Shown piece after piece: positions 1 to 9,504 of a stretch of DNA of 64,000 nucleotides. Both the position numbers and the translations under genes were made by a program. Below the pieces are notes generated by a model. It worked only from the letters and a program-made list of their open reading frames with translations, made no database searches and was not told where the DNA came from. How positions within the stretch are numbered: position 1 is the first letter of the stretch; each line of letters starts with the position of its first letter. The stretch comes from WTFY01 sp965205685 (GTDB lineage: Bacteria; Pseudomonadota; Gammaproteobacteria; UBA4575): the NCBI GenBank assembly GCA_965205685.1, contig OZ242174.1, forward strand, positions 1,302,001-1,366,000, written 5' to 3'.

Positions 1-283
1 CATACAGGATGGCCGCATGACGGTGCACCAGATCACCCAGCACGGGGTGCTCCTCCCTGCAGGCCACACACCAACTCGCCCAGACATTAAGCAGGCTCAC
101 CTTGCCCAGGAATTCACTTTCCGAGAACAAAGCCTCGCTGCCATCAAGCCGTGGCAGTGAAAATTGAGGGACGGGCTTGCCGACCAGCGGGGAAGATACC
201 TCGGTGGGATCCCTGTACAAGCCAACAAACAGGAAGCTCGTCAGGATGAAAAACACGATGACAGGAAAAAGATACTTGGACAT
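1..283 (-). CDS. ccmG: CcmG/DsbE thiol:disulfide interchange protein (3' end outside window)
   Basis: Periplasmic membrane-anchored thioredoxin-like reductant for apocytochrome c in System I cytochrome c maturation. Reading from the ATG at 283, the first ~20 residues form one hydrophobic N-terminal anchor, followed by the conserved GKPVPQFSLP segment and a thioredoxin active site WASWCVACREEHP, so the CXXC is CVAC. Only about 94 codons are visible and the gene runs off the left edge. It begins 8 bp after the ccmF stop, in ccmABCDEFG order. A different ATG at 291 overlaps the ccmF stop but is in the wrong frame and lacks the thioredoxin motif. Confidence 0.93.
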   Translation of the reverse strand, partial: MSKYLFPVIVFFILTSFLFVGLYRDPTEVSSPLVGKPVPQFSLPRLDGSEALFSESEFLGKVSLLNVWASWCVACREEHPVLGDLVHRHAAILY

Positions 284-290
284 GCCGCCA

Positions 291-2291
291 TCACGAAGCA
301 GCAGCAACCTGCTGTTCATGCATACCTGACGCTGCGGTCTTTCTACGCCGTTTCAGTTTCAGGCGGTAGCGGCGGTCCAGTGCTGCGAGAACCCCGCCGG
401 CTGCCATCAGCATGGCTCCAAGCCAAATCCACTGCACAAAGGGTTTGTAGTACAGCCGCATACCCCATGTTCGATCGTCGATCTGTTCGCCAAGTGCCAC
501 ATACACATCGCGTAGAAACCCGCTGTCAATGCCTGCTTCTGTCATAGGGTTTTGCTGGACGAGATAGGTGCGCTTTTCCGGCAAGAGCAATGCGACCGGC
601 TCGCCGTTTTTAAAAACCCGCACGGAGGCCTGTTTGGAAAAATAATTCGGACCCTGCACATCCCTGACGCCATCAAACCTGAACAGATAACCTGATAGCT
701 CTGCTTCTTGCCCGACTTGCATGGGCAGCTCTCGTACTTGTTCAAATGCGCTGACGAATGTCACACCAAGCACGAACACCCCGACCCCCAGGTGCGCCAC
801 CGACATGCCCCAAGTTGCATGCGGGATCTTGCGGATGCGATGGAGAATGTGCATGCCATGCTCTGCCAGGCGGATGTTCTTGGACAGGTAGTACACGGCA
901 GACGCGATGGACCACGCTCCCAGTGCAGCGCCCAGTGTGACAAGGATGGTACTTCTCCCTGCAATCATCACGGGCAATACCAGCCCAATGGCGAGCCCGA
1001 TTGCGGCAATCTTGAACAACCGCTTGAATACCTGCCTGATGGGCGTGCTTTTCCAGCGCATGAAGGGCCCGATTCCGACGACCAGCACTAGCGGCAAGGT
1101 CAAAGCTGAAAACACCAGATCGAAATAAGGTTTGCCAACAGACAGCGACGGCAAATTAAGGGCGCTGACGAACAAGGGGTACAGGGTACCCACCAGGATC
1201 GTCAGCGTGGCCACCAGCAGCAGCACGTTATTGATCAGCAGCGCGGTCTCCCTGGAGAAGATCTCAAACTGCCCCGAGGACTTGATGTAGGGCGCGCGTA
1301 TGGCATACAGGATCAATGAGCCCCCGACGACTACCGCCAGGAATATAAGGATATACAGCCCACGCGCAGGGTCCGTGGCGAACGCATGCACCGACACCAG
1401 CACGCCTGAACGCACGAGAAAGGTCCCCAGAAGACTCAGCGAAAAGGCAAGAATGGCAAGCAGCACAGTCCAGTTTTTCAGGCTCGACCGCTTGTCCGTC
1501 ACCGCCAAGGAATGAACCAGTGCCGTGCCCACCAGCCAGGGCATAAACGAAGCATTCTCCACGGGGTCCCAGAACCACCATCCGCCCCAGCCCAGCTCAT
1601 GGTATGCCCACCAGCTTCCCAGGGTGATGCCGATGGTCAGGAACACCCATGCGTAGATTACCCAAGGCCTAGACCATCTCGCCCATATGGAGTCCAGCTT
1701 GCCTCCCAGCAAGGCTGCAATCGCAAACGCAAAGGCCACAGAAAACCCCACATATCCCATGTACAGCATGGGGGGGTGGATCACCAGACCAGGGTCCTGC
1801 AACAGGGGATTCAGGTCCCTGCCCTCGGCCGGAGATGGGAAAATCCGCTCAAAGGGGTTGGAGGTCAGCAGCGTAAACAGCAAGAACCCGACGCTTACAA
1901 AGCCCATGACCCCCAAAACACGGGCAACCATGTCCTTGGGCAGGCTGGAACTGAAAAGCGTCACTGCGAAAGTCCAGATTCCCAGCATCAAGACCCAGAG
2001 CAACAAGGAGCCCTCATGCGCACCCCAAACCGCTGAGACCTTGTAATGGAGCGGTAATGCCGTATTGGAGTTGTTTGCAACATACAGCACAGAGAAATCA
2101 TTACTGATGAAGCTGTAGGTCAGGCAGACATAGGAAATCGCAATAAATAAGAGCTGTCCACGGGCTGCAGGTTTTGCCACGGCCATCCACTGGGCCGTGT
2201 GTGTCTGGGCCCCCAGTATGGGCACCAGAGTCTGAACGAATGCCAAGCAAAGCGCCAGAATCAGGGCAAAATGACCAATTTCAGGAATCAC
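291..2291 (-). CDS. ccmF: Cytochrome c-type biogenesis protein CcmF (heme lyase subunit)
   Basis: Large polytopic inner-membrane subunit that attaches heme b from holo-CcmE to apocytochrome c. The 666-residue length is normal. The tryptophan-rich WWD domain is at about residues 234-246 (GWGGWWFWDPVEN), preceded by a conserved periplasmic His segment (LVIHPPMLYMGY, about 169-180). Many hydrophobic helices run through the rest. It overlaps ccmE by 4 bp, so the two are probably translationally coupled. Confidence 0.96.
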   Translation of the reverse strand: MIPEIGHFALILALCLAFVQTLVPILGAQTHTAQWMAVAKPAARGQLLFIAISYVCLTYSFISNDFSVLYVANNSNTALPLHYKVSAVWGAHEGSLLLWVLMLGIWTFAVTLFSSSLPKDMVARVLGVMGFVSVGFLLFTLLTSNPFERIFPSPAEGRDLNPLLQDPGLVIHPPMLYMGYVGFSVAFAFAIAALLGGKLDSIWARWSRPWVIYAWVFLTIGITLGSWWAYHELGWGGWWFWDPVENASFMPWLVGTALVHSLAVTDKRSSLKNWTVLLAILAFSLSLLGTFLVRSGVLVSVHAFATDPARGLYILIFLAVVVGGSLILYAIRAPYIKSSGQFEIFSRETALLINNVLLLVATLTILVGTLYPLFVSALNLPSLSVGKPYFDLVFSALTLPLVLVVGIGPFMRWKSTPIRQVFKRLFKIAAIGLAIGLVLPVMIAGRSTILVTLGAALGAWSIASAVYYLSKNIRLAEHGMHILHRIRKIPHATWGMSVAHLGVGVFVLGVTFVSAFEQVRELPMQVGQEAELSGYLFRFDGVRDVQGPNYFSKQASVRVFKNGEPVALLLPEKRTYLVQQNPMTEAGIDSGFLRDVYVALGEQIDDRTWGMRLYYKPFVQWIWLGAMLMAAGGVLAALDRRYRLKLKRRRKTAASGMHEQQVAAAS

Positions 2292-2758
2292 GGGGTTTCG
2301 TGGCCATATTCCGCCATGCTTCCCGGAAGCGAGTCACGGTATTCCTTCAGACTGGCCGCCACTTCGGGGGGCATGTAATTTTCATCGTGCTTGGCCAGCA
2401 CTTCCTGTGCAACAAACACACCTTCCTCATTCAGGACACCCTGCGCAACAATGCCCTGGCCTTCCCGGAACAGGTCGGGCAGAAGACCCGTGTAGCGTAC
2501 CGTGATGGACTGGTTCAGGTCAGTCAGACCAAAATCCGTGGTCAGCCCATCGCCTGCCTTGATCACGCTGCCAGCGACCACGAGCCCGCCGAGCCGGAAC
2601 AGCCTGTTTCCGGGCACCTCACCTGCAACGACCTCGGACGGCGTGTGAAACAGCATGATGTTCTGGCGCATTGCATACAGGGCCAGGGCCACGGCACAAC
2701 CGAGACCTACCAAAAGGACAACTATAAAAATCATGCGTTGTTTTCTTTGCGCGCGCAT
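2288..2758 (-). CDS. ccmE: Cytochrome c-type biogenesis protein CcmE (periplasmic heme chaperone)
   Basis: Periplasmic heme chaperone that takes heme from CcmABCD and hands it to CcmF. 156 residues with one N-terminal membrane helix (about 9-29) and an OB-fold containing GNRLFRLGGLV. The covalent heme-binding motif HDENY is present, giving H124 and Y128. Its stop overlaps the ccmF start by 4 bp. Confidence 0.95.
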   Translation of the reverse strand: MRAQRKQRMIFIVVLLVGLGCAVALALYAMRQNIMLFHTPSEVVAGEVPGNRLFRLGGLVVAGSVIKAGDGLTTDFGLTDLNQSITVRYTGLLPDLFREGQGIVAQGVLNEEGVFVAQEVLAKHDENYMPPEVAASLKEYRDSLPGSMAEYGHETP

Positions 2759-2769
2759 TCTGTCTTGAG

Positions 2770-2919
2770 CTACCGTTCCAGGCTCTCTCCAATTTCCTTG
2801 AGGATCTTTTTCTTGCGCAGGCGCGCGAGTGCCAGACCCACGACCAGTGCCGCCAGCGTGATTCCATAGGAGCCCCAGACATAGAATGCCTTGCCATCCA
2901 TGTAGAAGAATTCTTGCAT
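2770..2919 (-). CDS. ccmD: Heme exporter protein CcmD
   Basis: Small single-span protein that holds CcmE in complex with CcmABC and is needed to release holo-CcmE. The ORF is 49 codons: an N-terminal aromatic segment (MQEFFYMDGKAFYVWGSYG), one helix (about 19-33) and a basic cytoplasmic tail rich in Arg/Lys (RLRKKKILKE). It starts 2 bp after the ccmC stop and ends 11 bp before ccmE, the usual ccmC-D-E arrangement. Confidence 0.92.
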   Translation of the reverse strand: MQEFFYMDGKAFYVWGSYGITLAALVVGLALARLRKKKILKEIGESLER

Positions 2920-2921
2920 AA

Positions 2922-3659
2922 TCAATGCCTTGTCAAGATATTCTGAACCCAGTTAGTACGGCGCTCACGGTATAAGATTGCATTTCGCATGCGAATGAAC
3001 AACAGGCTCACGAAATACAGTTGGAAGGCGGTTGCCATAACCAACAGCGGGTAGAGCATGCTCGGGTGCACAGATGGTGTTTTTGAAACCAGTTGCATAT
3101 TTGGCTGATGTAATGAACTCCACCATGTTACAGAATAGTGAATGATGGGTATATTGATTACCCCAATGATGGCCAGGATACTTGCCACGCGGGCTGCAGT
3201 ACGTGGCTCTTCGATGACGGAATGGACCGCGATGATCCCGAAATATAGAAACAGCAGGATCAGTTCCGAGGTCAGTCTTGCGTCCCACTGCCAGTAGGTA
3301 CCCCAGGTCGGTTTGCCCCACAGCATGCCGGTGACCAGTGCCAGCGCCGTGAACATCGCGCCGATTACCGCACACTCCGACACCACGATCTCCGAGAGCT
3401 TGGTCCTCCACACAATGGCGATAAAGCCTGCGCCAGCCATCACGACGTACACAAACATTGACATCCATGCAGACGGGACATGGACATATATGATTCGATA
3501 AGACTCACCTTGCTGATAATCGGATGGCGCGACCACAAGCCCCCAGTAAAGCCCCACAAGCATCAAAACAGCAGTACTGCCCAGCAGCCAGGGTACCCAT
3601 TTCCCGGACCACTCATAGTAATACTTCAGTGAAGACAGCCTATACAGGAATTTCCACAT
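2922..3659 (-). CDS. ccmC: Heme exporter protein CcmC
   Basis: Inner-membrane protein that loads heme onto CcmE. 245 residues with about six membrane helices, a tryptophan-rich motif WGTYWQWD (119-126) and conserved periplasmic His residues (YVHVPSAW near H60; IIHYSVTWW further on) that ligate heme in this family. It lies 3 bp after ccmB and directly before ccmD. Confidence 0.96.
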   Translation of the reverse strand: MWKFLYRLSSLKYYYEWSGKWVPWLLGSTAVLMLVGLYWGLVVAPSDYQQGESYRIIYVHVPSAWMSMFVYVVMAGAGFIAIVWRTKLSEIVVSECAVIGAMFTALALVTGMLWGKPTWGTYWQWDARLTSELILLFLYFGIIAVHSVIEEPRTAARVASILAIIGVINIPIIHYSVTWWSSLHQPNMQLVSKTPSVHPSMLYPLLVMATAFQLYFVSLLFIRMRNAILYRERRTNWVQNILTRH

Positions 3660-3662
3660 CGC

Positions 3663-4331
3663 TCAGCCCATGCTAATTTTCAATGAGGCACTGATAGCAA
3701 GCGGCGCCAGTACCAGTGCCAGAATCAAACCGGATCCCAGCATTGCCAGTTGCCCCGAAACAGCCAGGCCATCTGTGGCGGCACTGACCGCTGACGATGC
3801 GAATATCAGCACCGGGACATAAAGTGGCAACACGAGAAGGCCCAGCAATACCCCACCGCCACGGAAGCCTGCGGTAAGTGCAGCACCGATGGCACCGATC
3901 AGACTCAGTATCGGTGTGCCCAGTAAAATCGTAATCCACAGCACCGGGACGGCCTGCACAGGCATGTGCAGGAGCATTGCCATCAGCGGTACGATCAGCA
4001 ACATGGGAACCCCTGTAATCAGCCAGTGTGCGACCACTTTCCCGAATATCAGTAACGAGAAAGGATGGGGATTCAAGAGCAACTGCTCGATGCTGCCATC
4101 TTCAAAATCCTGCCTGAAAATACTCTCCATGGAGATCAGGGCCGCCAGTAATGTGGTAACCCACACGAGCCCCGGTGCCAGTCTGCCCAGAAATTCGGCG
4201 TCCGGACTGATCCCCAAGGGGAAAAGGGTTGCCACGATCACGTAGAACAGGACCGGATTCATCAGGTCCGCGCGCCTGCGGTACGCCAGCAGCAAATCGC
4301 GTTGGATTATGGAAAAAAATGCGCCCAGCAT
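3663..4331 (-). CDS. ccmB: Heme exporter protein CcmB (ABC permease)
   Basis: Membrane permease of the CcmAB ABC transporter, whose ATP hydrolysis drives release of holo-CcmE from CcmC. 222 residues, six predicted helices, with the family segments FEDGSIEQLLLNPHP and LGTPILSLIGAIGAAL. It follows ccmA by 2 bp. Length and order match E. coli-type System I operons. Confidence 0.95.
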   Translation of the reverse strand: MLGAFFSIIQRDLLLAYRRRADLMNPVLFYVIVATLFPLGISPDAEFLGRLAPGLVWVTTLLAALISMESIFRQDFEDGSIEQLLLNPHPFSLLIFGKVVAHWLITGVPMLLIVPLMAMLLHMPVQAVPVLWITILLGTPILSLIGAIGAALTAGFRGGGVLLGLLVLPLYVPVLIFASSAVSAATDGLAVSGQLAMLGSGLILALVLAPLAISASLKISMG

Positions 4332-4333
4332 GA

Positions 4334-4966
4334 TTATGACAACCCGATTCGCTTTACCCGGTGCTCGGGAATCTTCAATTCGCGATGCGTTGTGACCACC
4401 AGCATGCCCTCATTTTCGAGATGATCCTTCAACACCTGTTCGAACCTTCCGATAAACTCCTTGTCCAGCGCCGTAAGAGGCTCGTCGAGCACCCAGACGG
4501 TTCTTTGTTGCAGCAGCAGTTTGGCCAGCGCCAGGCGCCGCCTTTGCCCGGCAGAGAGCTTGCCTGTCATCATGTTTCTCTGTCCGAACAAGCCAGCGGC
4601 GCGGACAATTTCCTTGATTTCAGGCTCCTTGCTGTTTTCACCTGCCAGACGCTGCATAAATACAAGGTTCTCCAATACTGTCAGGTCCGGTTTGACACCT
4701 GACTGATGACCCACGTAGGACACCTGCTGCCGGTAATTCTCATGTCCGTATATGGATTCACTGCACCAGGTCACACGACCCGCAGCCGGCTGGCTAAACC
4801 CGCATATAATCCTGAGCAAGCTCGTCTTACCACTGCCATTGCTGCCTTTCACCACCAGGGTTTCTCCTGAGATGATTGAGAACCCCAAACCTGAAAACAG
4901 TTCCTTGCCTCCTCGTATACACTTCAGGTCATGTGCTTCGAGTACCCTTGGTGCTGGAGTAGGCAT
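4334..4966 (-). CDS. ccmA: Heme exporter ATP-binding protein CcmA
   Basis: ATPase of the CcmAB transporter. 210 residues with Walker A GSNGSGKT (41-48), ABC signature LSAGQ (137-141) and Walker B VWVLDEP (157-163), all intact. First gene of the minus-strand ccm operon; its promoter must lie in the 225-bp gap shared with mfd. Other small ABC ATPases look similar, but the position before ccmB settles the call. Confidence 0.95.
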   Translation of the reverse strand: MPTPAPRVLEAHDLKCIRGGKELFSGLGFSIISGETLVVKGSNGSGKTSLLRIICGFSQPAAGRVTWCSESIYGHENYRQQVSYVGHQSGVKPDLTVLENLVFMQRLAGENSKEPEIKEIVRAAGLFGQRNMMTGKLSAGQRRRLALAKLLLQQRTVWVLDEPLTALDKEFIGRFEQVLKDHLENEGMLVVTTHRELKIPEHRVKRIGLS

Positions 4967-5191
4967 CGCATCGAACTTGATCAGGTAAAATATAGAACTG
5001 GCACAGCTAACTTATTGAGCGCAAAGAATCTTAACATGCAGGGCCTTAAAAAAAACGAGCGAATTGGGTGTGTGCTGCAGGCATGCGGGGGCTCCTGTGC
5101 CTTTCAAAAGACATCGAACGGGAAGAACAGGGCCGACTATGATACACAGGTAACATCCAGGCTTCTCTCCGATCCCGGCATCCCCTAGACC
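4967..5191. other. Divergent ccmA/mfd intergenic region
   Basis: This 225-bp gap carries the promoters for the ccm operon (leftward) and mfd (rightward). A TATGAT hexamer at 5138-5143 could be the mfd -10 element, but no good -35 stands at the right distance. A TATATT hexamer on the minus strand near 4989-4994 is an equally weak ccm candidate. I see no RNA gene or repeat here. Confidence 0.4.
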
Positions 5192-8100
5192 ATGGACGTT
5201 TTTCATCCCCCACAGCCAGACACAACTTGTCCCCGAATAACCTGGGGCCAAACCTATGGCTGCAGCAAAAGCCTGGCGCTTGCGAAAGCCATTGAAGGGT
5301 TTTCAGGCATGACCCTGATCGTCACACCGGATATCCAGACTGCCGGCACCCTGAGAAGTGAACTGACCTTTTTCTGCGACTCTTCCGTTGAGATTTTTCT
5401 GTTTCCGGATTACGAGACCCTCCCATATGATGCGCTGCCCCCCCATGAAGACATCATTTCGGACCGGCTGCTCATCTTGCGTTCGCTGCTTGATGCACGT
5501 TGCCGCATACTGATTGTCCCGGTCGCGACCTTCATGGGGCGGCTTTCCCCTGAATCGTTCATACGGGACCAGATACTGAACCTTGCAACAGGGGACCGGC
5601 TTGATTGTGACGATTTCAGGGAAACCCTGGTCGAGGCGGGTTACCAGTACGTATCCCAGGTCATGCTGCACGGGGAGTTTGCCATTCGCGGCTCCATTAT
5701 CGACCTGTACCCCATGGGATGCCTGCAACCCTATCGGATTGACTTGTTCAATGACGAGATCGATACAATCCGTACCTTCAACCCAGACACCCAGGTCTCG
5801 GCACAAAAGGTCGACAGGTTTCAAATCCTTCCCGCACGTGAATTCCCCACCGACGAAAGCGCCGTCAAACGATTCAGAAAAAACTACAGGGTCCAGCTCG
5901 AGGGCGATCCGAACAACAGCGTAATTTACCGGGAAGTCAGCAATCACAACCTGCCGCGTGGAGTGGAATACTACTTCCCATTGTTTTTCGAGCAGACCAG
6001 TACGTTTTTCAGTTACATCCCCGACGAATGCCAGCTGGTCTTATTTGAAAACAGCATCGAGGCCGCCGTGGATTTTGAGAGTGAGGTGTTTTCAAGGTAC
6101 GAGCAGCGAAAACACGACCCGGAACGTCCACCGTTGAATCCCGATCAGCTATGGATTTCCTCCGCAGACCTTGAAAACGGTCTGCAGAAATTCAATACCG
6201 TCCAGATCCAGCAATTCAAGATCGAACGCCCGCGCAAGGACCAGCACAACTTCCATACCCGGGCACTCCCTGCCCTTGCCATAAATTCTCGGGTAAGCAA
6301 TCCGGCCACGGAACTCAACCAGTTCATAGAAACCAGCAACTGCAAAATACTGTTCCTCGCCGAATCACCCGGCAGGAGGGAGTACCTGTGCGACGTACTG
6401 AAAGGGTTCGGCATATATCCCAAGGTTGTCAAAAACTGGCATGAGTTCATCAGCTCCGAACCCTCCCTGGCAATCACGGTCGGACCCCTGGAAGAAGGAC
6501 TGCTTCTGCCGGAAAACAGGATTGCGATCATCACGGAAAGCAGCCTGTTCGGTGCGCGCGTAAAACAAAAAAGGAAATACAGGCGGCATATACGGGATGC
6601 TGAGGCACTCATTCGGGATCTTTCAGAACTGGCCCAAGGGGCGCCCATGGTGCATGAAGACCATGGTGTGGGCCGGTACCGGGGGCTGAAGACATTAAGT
6701 CTCAGTGGCGCGGAGACCGAGTTTCTGGTGCTGGAGTATGCTAATCAGGATCTCCTGTATGTACCGGTGTCTTCACTTCATCTTGTCAGTCGCTATACAG
6801 GGGCCTCGGAAGACAATGCCCCCCTTCATCGCCTGGGGGGCGAAGCCTGGAAAAATATAAAACGACGTGCCGTAGCACGCACCCGCGATGTAGCTGCCGA
6901 ACTGCTCGACATTTACTCACGGCGCGAGGCCAAAAAGGGCTACCAGTATGTCATCAACCATCAGGAGTTGAATCTGTTCGGATCCACCTTTTCCTATGAA
7001 GAAACTCCGGACCAGCTAAAGGCAATTGACGATGTCATCGATGACATGAAATCGAAAAAACCCATGGACCGCATTGTGTGCGGTGATGTCGGCTTTGGTA
7101 AGACCGAAGTTGCCATGCGCGCTGCCTTTGTTGCCGCTTTGGCTGGAAAACAGGTCGCCGTGCTGGTGCCTACGACCCTGCTTGCCATGCAGCATTTCCA
7201 AAGCTTCAGCGACCGGTTCGCTGACTGGCCGGTGAGGATCGAGCATGTCTCACGGTTTGTATCGGGCAAAAAACAAAGTGCCGCCCGAAACAGTCTTTCT
7301 GATGGGAGCACTGACATTGTGATCGGTACGCACAAGCTGTTGAGTGCTGACATCAAGTTCAAGAATCTTGGTTTGATCGTCGTTGATGAAGAACAGCGGT
7401 TTGGCGTCAGCCAGAAAGAAGTTCTCAAAAAAATGCGTGCCGAGGTGGATGTCCTGACCCTGACAGCAACCCCGATTCCAAGAACACTGAACATGTCACT
7501 GAGTGGATTGCGCGACCTGTCCATAATTGCAACGCCACCCAGTCATCGCCATGCAATCAAGACCTTTGTCGGCACCTGGGACACACAAACCATTCGGGAA
7601 GCCTGCCTCCGTGAGCTCAAGCGCGGTGGGCAAGTCTTTCTGTTGCACAACGAAGTTCGTAGCATCGAGAAGACTGCCAAAGAGATTCGAAAATTGCTGC
7701 CCAATACCATTGTTGGGGTTGCGCATGGTCAAATGCCCGAACACGACCTCGAGCAGGTCATGGTCGATTTCTATCATCAGCGTTTCAATGTCCTGGTGTG
7801 CACTACAATCATAGAAAACGGGATCGACATCCCTTCAGCCAATACGATCATTGTCAATCGTGCGGATAAACTGGGACTGTCCCAGCTTCATCAGATCCGA
7901 GGCAGGGTTGGCCGATCCAGTCACCGGGCCTACGCCTACCTGATCGCTCCGCCCAAATCTGCAATGTCGGAAAATGCCGTAAAACGGCTCGAAGCCATTG
8001 AAGCTCTGGAAGAACTGGGTGCCGGGTTTACCGTGGCTACTCATGATCTGGAGATCAGGGGGGCCGGTGAATTACTGGGTGCCGAGCAAAGCGGTCAAAT

Positions 8101-8647
8101 CCATGAAATTGGATTCAGCCTGTACAACCAGCTTCTCGCACGTACCGTAGCCGCACTCAAGGCAGGTGAAATCCCCTCAGCTGATCTGCCATCTGATCAT
8201 GGAACAGAGGTGGACCTGGGTGTGCCGGCACTGCTGCCGGAGGATTACGTGCCTGACGTGCATACACGGCTGATGCTCTACAAGCGGATTGCCAGCGCAA
8301 GAAACACGGATGACCTGAATGATCTTGAAGTTGAACTGATCGATCGATTTGGTCTGCTGCCGGAATATGCAAAAAATCTTTTCAGTGTCACGCAGGTCAA
8401 ACTGGCCGCAGAACATTATGACGTGGCCCGGATACGGGCCGGAAGCGAATCTGTGCACCTGAGTTTTGCAAAATCACATAAGATAGACGTGAACAAGTTG
8501 CTGGCACTTGTTCACGAAAACCCTTCCATGTATAAGCTGAGCAGTGCCGAGAAACTTACGATATACGCTGAAATGGAGGACGTGCAGCAGAGAGTCGAAA
8601 CCATCGGCGGGTTGCTGAACGGCCTTGAGCTCAAGCAAGCTGCCTGA
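5192..8647 (+). CDS. mfd: Transcription-repair coupling factor Mfd
   Basis: DNA translocase that removes stalled RNA polymerase at lesions and recruits UvrA. 1151 residues, full length for the family. The N-terminal UvrB-like module is followed by the polymerase-interaction domain (the GAPMVHEDHGVGRYRGL stretch starts it, near 485), the RecG-like motor with Walker A GDVGFGKTE near residue 631 and DEEQ near 731, then motifs such as TATPIPRTLNMSLSGLRDLS and GRVGRSS, and a C-terminal TRCF domain. The next gene starts 18 bp later. Confidence 0.97.
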   Translation: MDVFHPPQPDTTCPRITWGQTYGCSKSLALAKAIEGFSGMTLIVTPDIQTAGTLRSELTFFCDSSVEIFLFPDYETLPYDALPPHEDIISDRLLILRSLLDARCRILIVPVATFMGRLSPESFIRDQILNLATGDRLDCDDFRETLVEAGYQYVSQVMLHGEFAIRGSIIDLYPMGCLQPYRIDLFNDEIDTIRTFNPDTQVSAQKVDRFQILPAREFPTDESAVKRFRKNYRVQLEGDPNNSVIYREVSNHNLPRGVEYYFPLFFEQTSTFFSYIPDECQLVLFENSIEAAVDFESEVFSRYEQRKHDPERPPLNPDQLWISSADLENGLQKFNTVQIQQFKIERPRKDQHNFHTRALPALAINSRVSNPATELNQFIETSNCKILFLAESPGRREYLCDVLKGFGIYPKVVKNWHEFISSEPSLAITVGPLEEGLLLPENRIAIITESSLFGARVKQKRKYRRHIRDAEALIRDLSELAQGAPMVHEDHGVGRYRGLKTLSLSGAETEFLVLEYANQDLLYVPVSSLHLVSRYTGASEDNAPLHRLGGEAWKNIKRRAVARTRDVAAELLDIYSRREAKKGYQYVINHQELNLFGSTFSYEETPDQLKAIDDVIDDMKSKKPMDRIVCGDVGFGKTEVAMRAAFVAALAGKQVAVLVPTTLLAMQHFQSFSDRFADWPVRIEHVSRFVSGKKQSAARNSLSDGSTDIVIGTHKLLSADIKFKNLGLIVVDEEQRFGVSQKEVLKKMRAEVDVLTLTATPIPRTLNMSLSGLRDLSIIATPPSHRHAIKTFVGTWDTQTIREACLRELKRGGQVFLLHNEVRSIEKTAKEIRKLLPNTIVGVAHGQMPEHDLEQVMVDFYHQRFNVLVCTTIIENGIDIPSANTIIVNRADKLGLSQLHQIRGRVGRSSHRAYAYLIAPPKSAMSENAVKRLEAIEALEELGAGFTVATHDLEIRGAGELLGAEQSGQIHEIGFSLYNQLLARTVAALKAGEIPSADLPSDHGTEVDLGVPALLPEDYVPDVHTRLMLYKRIASARNTDDLNDLEVELIDRFGLLPEYAKNLFSVTQVKLAAEHYDVARIRAGSESVHLSFAKSHKIDVNKLLALVHENPSMYKLSSAEKLTIYAEMEDVQQRVETIGGLLNGLELKQAA

Positions 8648-8665
8648 ATCCTGGTCTTTTTAATC

Positions 8666-9370
8666 ATGAGAATCCATACCCGGATAAACTGCATTTTGTT
8701 CTTCTCACTGCTATGGGCCTGTCAGCCTGGCCTTGCAAAAGACTACATTGTCGAGATGATCTTTTTTGCCAATGTGCCGGCTACTGAAGATCCGTTGGCA
8801 CAGGTGACCGAACCCGTGACACTTCCTGATCTGCAAGATGCCATTTTGCTGGATGACAGTGCGCTTCTACATGATTTTCTGCCCTTGTCCCCGGAAGCAT
8901 TGGAACTGGCAGACCAGGCGGCGGCTTTAACGGCTTCGGAAAAGTACCAAATCCTGGAGCATGTAGCCTGGCTGCAGCCTGGCCTTGCAAAAAGACAAGC
9001 CATCCCGGTCCGAATCCAGGCAGGTCTGGACTACAGTGGTGAATTTGGTGAACACGCGCCACTTCACCTGGTCCCTGAGGATCAGGACATGCAGGAACAG
9101 CATGCAATCAGTGAACTCGATGGTACGGTCAAGGTGGTTCTCGGGCGTTACCTCCATGTATTCACGGACCTCGTCTATCGCAGACCTGTGCACAAAAACA
9201 TGAGCACCGAGCCAGTCACCGATGTTTCAGGGTATGAGCGCGTTCTTGCAGATTTCCCCTTGAAGGTACACCGGAAAATGCGCAGCAAGGAGTTGCACTA
9301 CATTGACCACCCGTTGTTTGGCATCCTGGTAGAAATACGCCCTGCACAGAGCGAAGACGAAACCTCTTGA
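8666..9370 (+). CDS. CsiV family protein (putative peptidoglycan-binding)
   Basis: 234-residue exported protein. Residues 1-24 look like a signal peptide ending near GLAK. The YQILEHVAWLQPG segment, GTVKVVLGRYLHVFTDLVY and the C-terminal RKMRSKELHYIDHPLFGIL stretch match the CsiV/YP_-type family often found after mfd in gammaproteobacteria. CsiV binds peptidoglycan in Shewanella; the role here is inferred from homology. An 18-bp exact in-frame direct repeat (8723-8740 and 8975-8992) encodes QPGLAK twice. Confidence 0.8.
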   Translation: MRIHTRINCILFFSLLWACQPGLAKDYIVEMIFFANVPATEDPLAQVTEPVTLPDLQDAILLDDSALLHDFLPLSPEALELADQAAALTASEKYQILEHVAWLQPGLAKRQAIPVRIQAGLDYSGEFGEHAPLHLVPEDQDMQEQHAISELDGTVKVVLGRYLHVFTDLVYRRPVHKNMSTEPVTDVSGYERVLADFPLKVHRKMRSKELHYIDHPLFGILVEIRPAQSEDETS

Positions 9371-9504
9371 TTCTGTCCTTGCTGGCATTCGACATGATGC
9401 TCGACGGGCAAGCCACCTTCACGAACGACATCGACCCCGGACCTGCGCAGACTTCCCGACTGTCACCGAATTGCAGCACGGCCAATCAAAAACAACGCTT
9501 CAGT

